NCBI GenBank assembly: GCA_017745115.1
Contig: JAGIAA010000055.1
Location: 1 to 10,833 of the forward strand
From: Sphingobium sp.
GTDB taxonomy: Bacteria > Pseudomonadota > Alphaproteobacteria > Sphingomonadales > Sphingomonadaceae
Length of the DNA: 10,833 nt
Reading direction: 5' to 3'
Below, piece after piece: positions 1 to 6,767 of the stretch; the first letter of the stretch is position 1; each line of letters begins with the position of its first letter. A program made the position numbers and the translations under genes. The notes beneath the pieces were generated by a model. That model saw only the letters and a program-made list of their open reading frames with translations. It was not told the origin of the DNA and did no database searches.

Positions 1-2
1 GG

Positions 3-137
3 CTTCCTGTGGCCGATTGGGTGCTGATCGATGCGGGCGACGTGATCGTCCATGTCTTCCGCCCCGAAGTGCGCAGCTTCTATAATCTGGAGCGCATGTG
101 GGGCTTCGTGGACGCGCCGATCGCCGGCGAAGCCTGA
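3..137 (+). CDS. rsfS: Ribosome silencing factor RsfS, C-terminal end (partial)
   Basis: Only the last 44 codons are present; the gene enters from the left edge and stops with TGA at 135-137. The fragment contains [15 protein letters not shown] followed by [11 protein letters not shown], which are hallmark C-terminal segments of the RsfS (Iojap/YbeB, DUF143) family. RsfS binds ribosomal protein uL14 on the large subunit and blocks subunit joining when nutrients are scarce (established for the family). The following gene is rlmH, 44 nt downstream, and rsfS-rlmH is a very common bacterial gene pair, which supports the call. Nothing can be said about its start or promoter. Confidence 0.93.
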   Translation, partial: LPVADWVLIDAGDVIVHVFRPEVRSFYNLERMWGFVDAPIAGEA

Positions 138-181
138 CGGCCGCGAACCCGATGCTCAACTAGCTCGGGAGGACGGTCATC

Positions 182-607
182 ATGCTGCTGCATATCGTAG
201 CGCGCGGGCGCATCGGGCGCTCGAGCGAAGCGGAACTGGTCGAACGCTATCTGAAGCGCGTGACCTGGCCGACCAAAGTCACCGAGCTGCCCGACCGCGG
301 CGGCAAGGACCCGCCGACCGCCCTGTCACCCGCCATTTCGATCATGCTCGACGAAGGCGGGCAGCAACTCACCTCCATCGCTTTTGCCGAGCGGCTCGGC
401 CGCTGGCGCGACGACGGCATGCGCGAATGCCGTTTCCTTATCGGTGCCGCCGACGGCTTCACGGACGATGAGCGCCATGCCGCGACGCTACGCATCGCCT
501 TCGGCGCCATGACCTGGCCGCACATGATGGCGCGCGCGATGCTGGCCGAACAGCTTTGGCGCGCCACGAGCATCCTTGCCAACCATCCCTATCATCGCGA
601 AGGATGA
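182..607 (+). CDS. rlmH: 23S rRNA (pseudouridine1915-N3)-methyltransferase RlmH
   Basis: This is a 141-residue SPOUT-class methyltransferase. RlmH uses S-adenosylmethionine to methylate N3 of pseudouridine 1915 in helix 69 of 23S rRNA on the assembled 70S ribosome. Visible family motifs are LDEGG (56-60), the SAM-site loop FLIGAADGF (85-93) and the C-terminal knot HMMARAMLAEQLWRATS (114-130), followed by ILANHPYHRE near the C-terminus, where the YHR triplet is a family signature. The length is slightly below the E. coli protein (155 residues) but normal for alphaproteobacteria. The ATG at 182 has a good ribosome binding site (GGGAGGA, 167-173, 8 nt spacing). It follows rsfS by 44 nt and is probably cotranscribed with it. 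The ribosome binding site of the next gene overlaps the end of this one. Confidence 0.97.
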   Translation: MLLHIVARGRIGRSSEAELVERYLKRVTWPTKVTELPDRGGKDPPTALSPAISIMLDEGGQQLTSIAFAERLGRWRDDGMRECRFLIGAADGFTDDERHAATLRIAFGAMTWPHMMARAMLAEQLWRATSILANHPYHREG

Positions 608-611
608 GCGC

Positions 612-1922
612 ATGGGGGGGCGGTCACATCAACTGATCCGTTCGGTTCGAGCGCAGTCGAGAACCGCTGCGCATCACGTGTCTCGAGTTGGCCTTTGGCC
701 GCCTGCGGTTCGCTCGACACGAACGGGACTGGTGCTTTTTATCGCCTTACTTTTACCGACCGCCACGATCGCCCAGGACTCGCTCGCGCCCGGCCAGAGC
801 CTCGCGCAACAACGCGCCGCGCTTGCCCGCGCCACGGCCCAGGCCAATGACGCGCGCAGGCGCAGCGAGCAGATCGAAGCCCGCGCCACGATCGCCGCCG
901 CTGCTGCGGATCGCACCCGCGACCAGGCCGCGGCACTCGCTGCCCGGATCCAGACCTCCGAGGCGGAACAGCGCGCCGGCGAGGCGCGCATCGCCATCAT
1001 CGCCGTTCAGCAGCACGAGCAGGCGCGCCGTCTCGCCGTGCGTCAGGCACCGATCACCCGCCTGACCGCCGCGCTCCAGCAACTCGCGCGCCGCTCGCCG
1101 GTGCTGGCGTTGCTCGAGCCGGGACCGGTCAGCGACGCCGTCCATCGCCGCATCGTACTCGCGCAAATGCTGCCCGTCGTCCTCGCCCGCACCCGCGACC
1201 TGCGTGCCGAGCTCGCGCGCAGCGCCGCGCTTCGCCGGAGCGAGATGCAAGCCACGGCCGCGCTGCGCAAGACGCGCGGCGAGCTCGAAGATCAGCGCAA
1301 GACGCTCGCCGCGATCGAGCAGCGGCTGCGCGTCGCGGCCCGGCAGCTCCATGAAACGGCCGGTGCCGAGAGCGAGCGGGCTCTCGCCATGGGCGAGGAA
1401 GCACGCGACATCGGCGACCTCATGGGCCGCATCAAGGAGGCAGGGACGGTCCGCGAGGCTTTGCTGCGGCTACCCGGCCCCACGCTGCGACCGGCCACAC
1501 CCGGCGAAACCGCCTTGCCCGCCGCTGCGCCTATGCCGGGTGGCGCGACGGGGCGGCCACCGCCTTATCGTCTGCCCGTCATCGGTGATGTCGTCACCGG
1601 CTTTGGCGAAGTCTCGGCTGCGGGGCTGCGCTCACGCGGTCTGTCCATCGCCACCGCGCCCTCGGCGACCGTGGTCGCGCCCGCGGCCGGTCGCGTCGCC
1701 TTCGCGGGGCCGTTCCGGGGCTATGGCCAGATTCTCATCATCGAGCATGGCGGCGGTTGGACCAGCCTCATCGCCAATCTGGGCCGTCTCAGCGCCGGCG
1801 TCGGCGACGAGGTCCGCCAGGGCGATCCCGTCGGCGCCGCGATGACCGGCAACCGCCCACAAATCGTACTGGAGCTGCGCACCGGCGAGACGCCGGTCGA
1901 CATCGTCGCGCTGCTGCGCTGA
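612..1922 (+). CDS. envC: EnvC-like murein hydrolase activator with degenerate LytM (M23) domain
   Basis: From the ATG at 612 the product has 436 residues. A hydrophobic segment lies at about 39-54 (signal peptide ending ATIAQ), then a long Ala/Arg/Glu-rich coiled-coil region (about 62-285), a Pro-rich linker, and a C-terminal LytM/peptidase M23 domain (about 319-436). The zinc ligands of active LytM enzymes are absent: the usual HxGxD segment reads RGLSIA (342-347) and the usual HxH before ELR reads PQIVLELR (416-423). This matches EnvC-type proteins, which do not cut peptidoglycan but activate periplasmic amidases during cell separation (known for the family). ATG 612 has AAGGA at 600-604 with 7 nt spacing. 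However, residues 9-39 are encoded by a dispersed repeat (638-726), so GTG 678 (414 residues, compact signal peptide) or ATG 576 cannot be excluded. The next gene is ctpA, a frequent neighbour of envC. Confidence 0.9.
   Translation: MGGRSHQLIRSVRAQSRTAAHHVSRVGLWPPAVRSTRTGLVLFIALLLPTATIAQDSLAPGQSLAQQRAALARATAQANDARRRSEQIEARATIAAAAADRTRDQAAALAARIQTSEAEQRAGEARIAIIAVQQHEQARRLAVRQAPITRLTAALQQLARRSPVLALLEPGPVSDAVHRRIVLAQMLPVVLARTRDLRAELARSAALRRSEMQATAALRKTRGELEDQRKTLAAIEQRLRVAARQLHETAGAESERALAMGEEARDIGDLMGRIKEAGTVREALLRLPGPTLRPATPGETALPAAAPMPGGATGRPPPYRLPVIGDVVTGFGEVSAAGLRSRGLSIATAPSATVVAPAAGRVAFAGPFRGYGQILIIEHGGGWTSLIANLGRLSAGVGDEVRQGDPVGAAMTGNRPQIVLELRTGETPVDIVALLR
638..726. repeat. Imperfect palindromic dispersed repeat (sphingomonad CCGTTCG...TCGAGCG type) inside the 5' end of envC
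   Basis: The outer arms 638-653 and 711-726 are inverted copies matching at 14 of 16 positions (CCGTTCGnnTCGAGCG against its complement). A smaller inner pair, TCGAGA 657-662 and TCTCGA 681-686, can form a nested stem. I recognise this arm sequence from memory as a short repeat scattered between genes in sphingomonads; copy number cannot be checked here. It is unusual in lying between the best-supported envC start codon (612) and the signal peptide, where it stays open in the envC frame. Confidence 0.7.
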
Positions 1923-2040
1923 CCCCTAGAAGATACGCCGGCATGAGCACTGCAGGCGACTGAGCTTGCAACCTTCGTTCAGTTGACGGCAATCTCTCGG
2001 AAGGCAGAGTGCCGCTAAGCTGGAATCCTTACGCCTTCGC

Positions 2041-2049
2041 CCCTATAGG
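2041..2049 (+). promoter_or_regulatory. Possible -10 element (CCCTATAGG) ahead of ctpA
   Basis: The 159-nt gap between envC and the chosen ctpA start contains CCCTATAGG at 2041-2049. The same 9-mer occurs on the - strand just before the desaturase gene (7957-7965). CTATAG resembles a sigma-70 -10 hexamer. No clear -35 lies 17 nt upstream; a TTGACG at 1983-1988 is too far away. If it is a -10 element, transcription would start near 2055, which excludes the start codons at 2049 and 2052 and favours ATG 2082. This is inference only. Confidence 0.3.
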
Positions 2050-2081
2050 TGATGGCATTCACTTTTCCCCGGGGCCTCATC

Positions 2082-3452
2082 ATGCTGAGCCGCAAGAACA
2101 AGTTCATCCTTCAGGCCGCCGTCGCCGGGCTCGTGCTGACGGCGATTCCCTCCTCCACGTCCGCCGTGACCGAGGACCAGACCGAGATCGACAAGCAGCT
2201 GACGCTGTTCCTCACGGTCTTCCAGCGCGTGCGCAACGGCTATGTGGACAAGGTCGACGACAAGGCGCTGATCAAGGGCGCGATCGACGGCATGCTCGCC
2301 AGCCTCGATCCGCACAGCAGCTACATGGACGGCTCGGACTTCGAGAATTTCAAGATTCGCATCGACGGCAACTATCCGGGCATCGGCGCATCGGTGGTCA
2401 TGGACGAGGGTTTCCTCAAGATCGTCGCGCCGACCGAGGACGCGCCCGCGTGGACCGCCGGCCTCAAGCCGGGCGACTATATCACTCATATCAACGGCAA
2501 GGTCGTCTACGGCAGCACGCTCGACGAGGCCGTGGCCATGCTGCGCGGCGAGCCGAACACGACAGTCAAGCTGACTATCGCCCGCGAGGGCCGGGACGAG
2601 CCCTTCGACGTCAGCGTGAAGCGTGCCGTCATCGACCTCAAGCCCGTCAAATGGGAAGTGAAGGACGGGATCGGCATCCTCAACATCAACGAATTCTCGA
2701 CCGATGCCGGCAAGGACGTGCGCAGCGCGATCCGCTCGATCAAGGCCTCGCTGGGCGGCAAGGATCCGATCGGCTACATCATCGACCTGCGCTCCGATCC
2801 GGGCGGCAATCTCAACGAGGCCGTGACCATCGCGGACACCTTCCTCGATTCCGGCCAGATCGTCTCGCAGCGCGGACGTTTCCCCTATGACAACGCCATT
2901 TTCGTGGCGAACAAGGGCGACATGGCCGACGGCCTGCCGATCATCGTGCTGATCGACGCGGGTTCGGCCTCCGCCTCCGAGATCGTGGCGGGCGCCCTGC
3001 AGGACCATCACCGCGCCGTCATCATGGGCGAGCGCAGCTTCGGCAAGGGCAGCGTGCAGACCTGGCAGCAGCTGTCCGAGAATAGTGCGCTCAAGCTCAC
3101 CACGGCACGTTACTTCACGCCCTCGGGCCGCTCGATCCAGGAAGGCGGCATCGAGCCCGATATCGCCGTGCCGCAGCTGACAGATCCCGATTATGCGAAG
3201 AAGCCGCGCTTCCGGGAGTCGGACCTCAAGCGCCATCTCATCAATGAGGTGAAGGTCGACCGGGCCGAGCTGAAGAAGGACGAGAAGGCCGATCCGCGCT
3301 TCTCCAAGACCGCCGAGCAGCTCAAGAAGGACGGCGTCGAGGACTTCCAGCTGCGCTATGCGCTCGACACGATGATGCGCATCGCCTCGGGTCCGACGCC
3401 GGGCGGCAAGGTCGCAGCAGCAGAGCCCAAGACCCCCGCCAAGCGGAAGTAA
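2082..3452 (+). CDS. ctpA: C-terminal processing peptidase, S41 family (CtpA/Prc type) with PDZ domain
   Basis: This is a serine protease of family S41 that acts in the periplasm, trimming or degrading envelope proteins; relatives also control peptidoglycan hydrolases. From ATG 2082 it has 456 residues: a signal peptide (about 1-28, positively charged start MLSRKNK then a hydrophobic run), a helical segment, a PDZ domain (about 98-170), and the catalytic domain. The Ser/Lys dyad is seen in GSASASEI (Ser297, the middle serine) and FGKGSVQ (Lys322), with Gln326 at the position of the third residue in Bacillus CtpB. RSDPGGN (237-243) is another family motif. The C-terminus is Lys/Ala-rich. Codons GTG 2049 and ATG 2052 are in-frame alternatives that would put 10-11 extra residues ahead of a typical signal peptide, so I prefer 2082, although its ribosome binding site is weak. 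dsbB begins 2 nt after the stop. Confidence 0.95.
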   Translation: MLSRKNKFILQAAVAGLVLTAIPSSTSAVTEDQTEIDKQLTLFLTVFQRVRNGYVDKVDDKALIKGAIDGMLASLDPHSSYMDGSDFENFKIRIDGNYPGIGASVVMDEGFLKIVAPTEDAPAWTAGLKPGDYITHINGKVVYGSTLDEAVAMLRGEPNTTVKLTIAREGRDEPFDVSVKRAVIDLKPVKWEVKDGIGILNINEFSTDAGKDVRSAIRSIKASLGGKDPIGYIIDLRSDPGGNLNEAVTIADTFLDSGQIVSQRGRFPYDNAIFVANKGDMADGLPIIVLIDAGSASASEIVAGALQDHHRAVIMGERSFGKGSVQTWQQLSENSALKLTTARYFTPSGRSIQEGGIEPDIAVPQLTDPDYAKKPRFRESDLKRHLINEVKVDRAELKKDEKADPRFSKTAEQLKKDGVEDFQLRYALDTMMRIASGPTPGGKVAAAEPKTPAKRK

Positions 3453-3454
3453 AC

Positions 3455-3943
3455 GTGACCCAGAACGAACGCAGCCTGTCGAGCGCCCGGCTCGTCGCCA
3501 TCCTGCTTCCGGTCGCGCTGCTCGGCGGGGCAATCGGATCGCAATATATTGGCGGTCTCCACCCCTGCGAGATGTGCTACTGGCAGCGCTGGCCGCACCT
3601 GGCCGCGATCTTCATCGCCCTTGCAGCCATCGCCCTGCGCAAGAACCCGCCCGCCAGCGCAACCTTCACCGCGCTCGCGGCACTGGCGATCCTGACCAGC
3701 GGCGGCATCGGCGTCTTCCATGCCGGCGTCGAATATAAATGGTGGGAGGGCTTCACCACCTGCACCGCCCTGCGCCCCACCGGCGGCAATCTGCTCGAGG
3801 CGATCATGAAGGCGCCGATCATCCGCTGCGACCAGCCGCAATGGACGCTGGCCGGCATCTCGCTCGCGGGCTTCAACGCGATCTTTTCGATCGGCGGCGC
3901 GATCCTGATTTTCCTGTTCCTGCGCCGTTGGAGCAAGGGGTGA
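3455..3943 (+). CDS. dsbB: Disulfide bond formation protein DsbB family
   Basis: This inner-membrane protein reoxidises the periplasmic thiol oxidase DsbA and passes the electrons to ubiquinone. The 162-residue product has four hydrophobic segments (about 12-34, 47-62, 70-91 and 135-156), as expected for DsbB. The first periplasmic pair Cys38/Cys41 lies in HPCEMCYWQRWP, the quinone-linked CxxC of the family. The second pair is Cys103 and Cys125 in the large periplasmic loop, with spacing close to E. coli DsbB (104/130). The start is GTG 3455, only 2 nt after the ctpA stop, with GGAAG at 3445-3449 as ribosome binding site, so translation is probably coupled to ctpA. Its last bases overlap the start of coq7 (GTGA). 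The family assignment is firm; whether it serves a general DsbA or a dedicated partner is not visible. Confidence 0.93.
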   Translation: MTQNERSLSSARLVAILLPVALLGGAIGSQYIGGLHPCEMCYWQRWPHLAAIFIALAAIALRKNPPASATFTALAALAILTSGGIGVFHAGVEYKWWEGFTTCTALRPTGGNLLEAIMKAPIIRCDQPQWTLAGISLAGFNAIFSIGGAILIFLFLRRWSKG

Positions 3944-4488
3944 CCGCACCCGCGGCCTATCCGCGACCGGGCGTGCGCGGCGCCGACCGGGAGGCGATGC
4001 TGCGCGTCGATCAGGCGGGCGAATATGGCGCCGTGCGGATCTATGCCGGACAGCTCGCCGTGCTCGGCGACCGCCATCCGATGAGCCGCGAAATCGCCCA
4101 TATGGCGACGCAGGAAGAGCGCCACCGCGCCCATTTCGACGCGATGATGGCGCGGCGCGGCGGGCGGCCGACGGCGCTCCAGCCGATCTGGCATGTCGCG
4201 GGCTTTGCGCTCGGCGCGGCAACCGCGCTGCTCGGCCCCGAGGCCGCGATGGCCTGCACCGCCGCCATCGAGACCGAGATCGACGCCCATTACGATCGGC
4301 AGCTGAAATCCCTGGGGACAGACGACCCGGAACTCAGTGCCGCGATCGCCGATTTCCAGGCAGAGGAAGTCGAGCATCGGGAAGCCGCCTTGAAGGCAGG
4401 TGCCGAACGCGCGCCGGGCTACCCGTTGCTCTCCGGTTTCATCCGCCTGGGTTGCCGCGCTGCCATTGCTCTGTCCGAAAAGATTTGA
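3940..4488 (+). CDS. coq7: Demethoxyubiquinone hydroxylase, COQ7/CAT5 family
   Basis: This carboxylate-bridged di-iron monooxygenase hydroxylates 5-demethoxyubiquinone (C6 hydroxylation), the penultimate step of ubiquinone synthesis, at the inner membrane. The 182-residue product begins at GTG 3940, overlapping the dsbB stop as GTGA, and starts its conserved region with MLRVDQAGEYGAVRIY. The six iron ligands of the family are all visible by alignment to human COQ7: Glu28, Glu59 and His62 (QEERH), Glu111 (AIET), Glu143 and His146 (EEVEH). The C-terminal GCRAAIALSEKI is also family-typical. The reading frame is open further upstream to 3739, but that part overlaps dsbB and is not COQ7-like. The location next to dsbB is meaningful because DsbB uses the quinone that this pathway makes. 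No residue is missing, so the enzyme should be active. Confidence 0.95.
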   Translation: MTAPAAYPRPGVRGADREAMLRVDQAGEYGAVRIYAGQLAVLGDRHPMSREIAHMATQEERHRAHFDAMMARRGGRPTALQPIWHVAGFALGAATALLGPEAAMACTAAIETEIDAHYDRQLKSLGTDDPELSAAIADFQAEEVEHREAALKAGAERAPGYPLLSGFIRLGCRAAIALSEKI

Positions 4489-4502
4489 AGAGGACCCTTT
4501 CC

Positions 4503-5099
4503 ATGCGCCGCCTTCTGTTCCCCGTCATCCTCGGCGCCGCCGCCCTCGCCACGCCTGCTTTGGCCCAGCCCGGCAAGGAAGGCCCCAATCCGGTTGGCGA
4601 GACCGGGCCGATCGATACCGACAAGGTGAAACTCGTCTACGTCTATGGCGACGATGCCTGCCCGGTGCCGGCCGCGGACGAGATCCAGGTCTGCGCGAAA
4701 ATGCCCGAGCGGGAACGCTATCGCATCCCTCAGGAGCTACGCGGCGATCCCTTCGCGCCCCAGAACCAGAGCTGGGTCAATCGCGCCAAGTCGCTCGAGA
4801 CGGTCGGCGCGAGCGGCATCAACAGCTGCTCCGTCGCCGGTGCCGGCGGCTTCACGGGCTGTTTCGCCAAGCTGGCGCGCGAGGCGAAGGAAGAGCGCAA
4901 GACGATGCTGGGCAGTGCGACATGGAAGGACGCCGTCGCGGCGCAGCGCGAAAAGCGTCTCGGCACCATCGATGCCGACTCCGCGAAGATCGAAGCCGAG
5001 GCCAAGGCCGCCGAGGCCAACGCGCCGGCCGACGAGAAGGCCGCCGCCGAGGCGCGTGCCCGGCTCGAGCAGCAGGACAAGGGCGCGGGAAGCAAGTAA
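4503..5099 (+). CDS. Secreted four-cysteine protein of unknown function
   Basis: I recognise this only as a conserved hypothetical type found in sphingomonads; no function is known to me. The 198-residue product has a clear signal peptide (MRRLLFPVILGAAALATPALA, cleavage predicted after residue 21). The mature part has a conserved-looking core (YVYGDDACP, EIQVCAKMPERERYRIPQ, NSCSVAGAGGFTGC) with exactly four cysteines at 53, 64, 109 and 120. This suggests two disulfides formed in the periplasm. The last 45 residues are rich in Ala, Glu and Lys and look like a helical, possibly coiled-coil tail. ATG 4503 has AAGAGGA (4488-4494) at 8 nt spacing; the ribosome binding site begins in the coq7 stop codon. 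An in-frame ATG at 4452 would overlap coq7 and destroy the signal peptide. The position downstream of dsbB makes it a plausible substrate of that pathway (inference). Confidence 0.85.
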   Translation: MRRLLFPVILGAAALATPALAQPGKEGPNPVGETGPIDTDKVKLVYVYGDDACPVPAADEIQVCAKMPERERYRIPQELRGDPFAPQNQSWVNRAKSLETVGASGINSCSVAGAGGFTGCFAKLAREAKEERKTMLGSATWKDAVAAQREKRLGTIDADSAKIEAEAKAAEANAPADEKAAAEARARLEQQDKGAGSK

Positions 5100-5131
5100 G
5101 GCGGCGCCGCGCTGGACGGAGGGAGCGGGCC

Positions 5132-5413
5132 ATGATGTTCACGAAACGCCTGCGCCCGCGCATCGTCTCGGGCGAGATCGACTGCAGCGTGCGCATCTGG
5201 CAATCGCCGCGCGTGAAGGTCGGTGGCCGCTATCCTCTGGAGGGCGGCCAGATCGTGGTCGAGAAGATCCGCGAGATCAGCCTCTCGGACATCACGCCCC
5301 AGCTTGCCCGCCGCTCGGGCTTCGAGGGCGTCGTCGACCTCCTCAAGGTCGCCAAACATGGCGCAGGCACCCATGTCTATCTCGTCGACTTTCATTATGA
5401 GGAGGCCGCATGA
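5132..5413 (+). CDS. Small ASCH-domain-like protein
   Basis: This 93-residue cytoplasmic protein has the look of an ASCH domain: an N-terminal [16 protein letters not shown] stretch, a [20 protein letters not shown] beta segment, the [12 protein letters not shown] helix and a C-terminal VYLVDFHY strand. ASCH domains share the PUA-like fold and are thought to bind RNA or nucleosides; some members hydrolyse N4-acetylcytidine. No specific substrate can be assigned here. ATG 5132 has a strong ribosome binding site (GGAGGGAG, 5118-5125); ATG 5135 is the next codon and is less well spaced. The gene lies 32 nt after the secreted protein gene and ends in an ATGA overlap with the DUF1348 gene, so the two are likely translated together. 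My confidence in the gene is high; confidence in the domain name is moderate. Confidence 0.8.
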   Translation: MMFTKRLRPRIVSGEIDCSVRIWQSPRVKVGGRYPLEGGQIVVEKIREISLSDITPQLARRSGFEGVVDLLKVAKHGAGTHVYLVDFHYEEAA

Positions 5414-5874
5414 GCCGCCCGCCTTTCCCGCCTTTCGACGACGAGACGGCCGCGCAGAAGGCGCGCATGGCCGAGGATGCCTGGAACAGCCGCGACCCCG
5501 CCAGAGTCGCGCTCGCCTACACGCCGGACAGCCGCTGGCGGAATCGCGCCGAGTTCATCGAGGGCCGCACGGAGATCGAGGCCTTCCTGACGCGCAAATG
5601 GGCCCGCGAGCTGGATTATCGGCTTATCAAGGAAGTGTGGGCCTATAAGGGCAACCGCATCGCGGTGCGCTTCGCCTATGAATATCACGACGACAGCGGC
5701 AACTGGTTCCGGGCCTATGGCAATGAGAACTGGCAATTCGACGCCGAGGGGCTCATGGAAACGCGCATCGCCAGCATCAACGAGCATCCGATCGCGGAAG
5801 CGGAGCGCAAATTCCATTGGCCGCTCGGCCGCCGGCCAGACGACCATCCCGGGCTGAGCGCGCTCGGACTATAA
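5410..5874 (+). CDS. DUF1348 family protein (NTF2/SnoaL-like fold)
   Basis: This 154-residue protein has family-typical stretches: [20 protein letters not shown] (21-40), then [49 protein letters not shown], and a C-terminal [20 protein letters not shown]. These match DUF1348, a nuclear-transport-factor-2-like alpha+beta barrel. Members are small cytoplasmic proteins without a settled biochemical role; the fold is used by many enzymes on small hydrophobic substrates. No signal peptide or membrane segment is seen. The start ATG overlaps the stop of the ASCH gene (ATGA), so translational coupling is likely and no separate ribosome binding site is needed, although GAGGAGG lies just upstream (5399-5405). 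Length and termini fit the family, with no sign of truncation. Confidence 0.9.
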   Translation: MSRPPFPPFDDETAAQKARMAEDAWNSRDPARVALAYTPDSRWRNRAEFIEGRTEIEAFLTRKWARELDYRLIKEVWAYKGNRIAVRFAYEYHDDSGNWFRAYGNENWQFDAEGLMETRIASINEHPIAEAERKFHWPLGRRPDDHPGLSALGL

Positions 5875-5888
5875 GTATTGATGACAGC

Positions 5889-6626
5889 ATGAACGACATG
5901 ACTCCCGTACGCCGGCCCACGATTAGCCTCGTCATCCCCGCCTATAATGAGGAGGATTATCTGCCGGCATGCCTCGACGCGGTCATGCGGAATGTCGCGG
6001 GCAAGGCGATGGAGATCATCGTCGTCGACAATAACAGCACCGACGGCACCAAGGCGGTGGTCGAGCGCTATCCCGGCGTCACCTATGTCTTCGAGCAGCG
6101 AAAGGGCATCACCCGCGCCCGCCAGTGCGGTTTCCTCGCCGCCAGGGGCGACATCCTCGCTTATGTCGATGCCGACACGCATCCGCCCGCGGGCTGGGTC
6201 GAACAGATCACGAAGCAGTTCGCGGCACGGAAGAATCTCGCCTGCCTGTCGGGTCCCTACAGCTTCTACGATCTCACCGGCATGCGCCGCGCCATTTCCA
6301 ACGCCTGGTTCGTCGGCGCGCGGCCCTTCTATTGGCTGACGGGCCATATGATGGTCGGCGGCAATTTCGCGATCCGCCGCGACGTGCTGGAGAAGATGGG
6401 CGGCTTCGATGCCTCGATCGAATTCTACGGCGAGGATGTCGACATCGGCAAGCGTGCCAGCAAGCACGGCAGAGTGCTGTTCTGCCCCAATTTCGTCATG
6501 CCCACCTCTGCCCGGCGCATGACCAAGCAGGGCTTCCTGAAAATGGCGGGCCTCTATTTTACCAACTATTTCTCGATCGTGTTCCGCGGCAAGCCCGCGA
6601 CCACGGACTATGAGGATGTCCGCTAG
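5889..6626 (+). CDS. Family 2 glycosyltransferase
   Basis: This is a GT-A fold glycosyltransferase that probably moves a sugar from a nucleotide-sugar donor onto a lipid or polysaccharide acceptor at the cytoplasmic face of the membrane. The 245-residue product has, in order: SLVIPAYNEE (13-22), EIIVVDNNSTDGT (42-54), the metal-binding DAD motif at 94-96 (AYVDADTHPP), GGNFAIRRDVLEKMGGFD (157-174) and GEDVDIGKR (181-189), which contains the acidic ED pair of the acceptor/catalytic loop. This order is classic for GT2. No clear transmembrane helix is present, although the C-terminal FLKMAGLYFTNYFSIVF is amphipathic and could touch the membrane. ATG 5889 begins just ahead of the conserved core; ATG 5898 is an alternative, and upstream in-frame codons overlap the DUF1348 gene. 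The ribosome binding site is weak. Donor and acceptor cannot be read from sequence. A palindrome starts 7 nt after the stop. Confidence 0.9.
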   Translation: MNDMTPVRRPTISLVIPAYNEEDYLPACLDAVMRNVAGKAMEIIVVDNNSTDGTKAVVERYPGVTYVFEQRKGITRARQCGFLAARGDILAYVDADTHPPAGWVEQITKQFAARKNLACLSGPYSFYDLTGMRRAISNAWFVGARPFYWLTGHMMVGGNFAIRRDVLEKMGGFDASIEFYGEDVDIGKRASKHGRVLFCPNFVMPTSARRMTKQGFLKMAGLYFTNYFSIVFRGKPATTDYEDVR

Positions 6627-6633
6627 ATTCCTC

Positions 6634-6725
6634 GTCATTGCGAGCGGCGGAGTCGCGAAGCAATCCAGGCCGGTCTAGTTCTGCCCTGGATTGCTTCGCC
6701 CGGCTCAAGCCGGCCTCGCAATGAC
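6634..6725. repeat. Large palindromic intergenic repeat (GTCATTGCGAG...CTCGCAATGAC type)
   Basis: The outer arms GTCATTGCGAG (6634-6644) and CTCGCAATGAC (6715-6725) are perfect inverted copies. The inner arms GCGAAGCAATCCAGG (6655-6669) and CCTGGATTGCTTCGC (6685-6699) are also perfect, with a 15-nt loop and a 10-15 nt internal bulge on each side. I recognise this as a dispersed repeat type common in sphingomonads and other bacteria (from memory). It fills the gap between the convergent glycosyltransferase and DUF2141 genes. As RNA it would fold into a long hairpin on either strand and could block transcription or protect 3' ends, but no U-tract follows, so it is not a standard intrinsic terminator. 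Confidence 0.85.
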
Positions 6726-6767
6726 ATGTGGTTTATATGTTGGATCGCCCTTTAGGTGGCCATCTGC

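Noticed and set aside
148..169. CCCGA/TCGGG stem covering the rlmH ribosome binding site as a regulatory hairpin
   Set aside because: It is only 5 bp with a 12-nt loop, easily found by chance at this GC content.
52..471. 139-codon + strand frame overlapping rsfS and rlmH
   Set aside because: It is a different frame from two recognised genes, and its Arg/Ala-rich product has no motif.
2043..3533. 496-codon open frame on the - strand opposite ctpA
   Set aside because: It is antisense to a clear CtpA gene, its product is rich in Arg, His and Asp with no recognisable domain, and high-GC codon bias explains the open frame.
3739..3939. N-terminal extension of coq7 upstream of GTG 3940
   Set aside because: The extension lies fully inside dsbB, is not COQ7-like, and GTG 3940 gives a normal family length.
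3356..4377. Long - strand open frames opposite dsbB and coq7
   Set aside because: They are low-complexity Arg/Ala/Gly-rich shadows of two well-supported + strand genes.
5715..6638. 307-codon - strand open frame opposite the glycosyltransferase
   Set aside because: The + strand frame carries all GT2 motifs; the antisense product has none.
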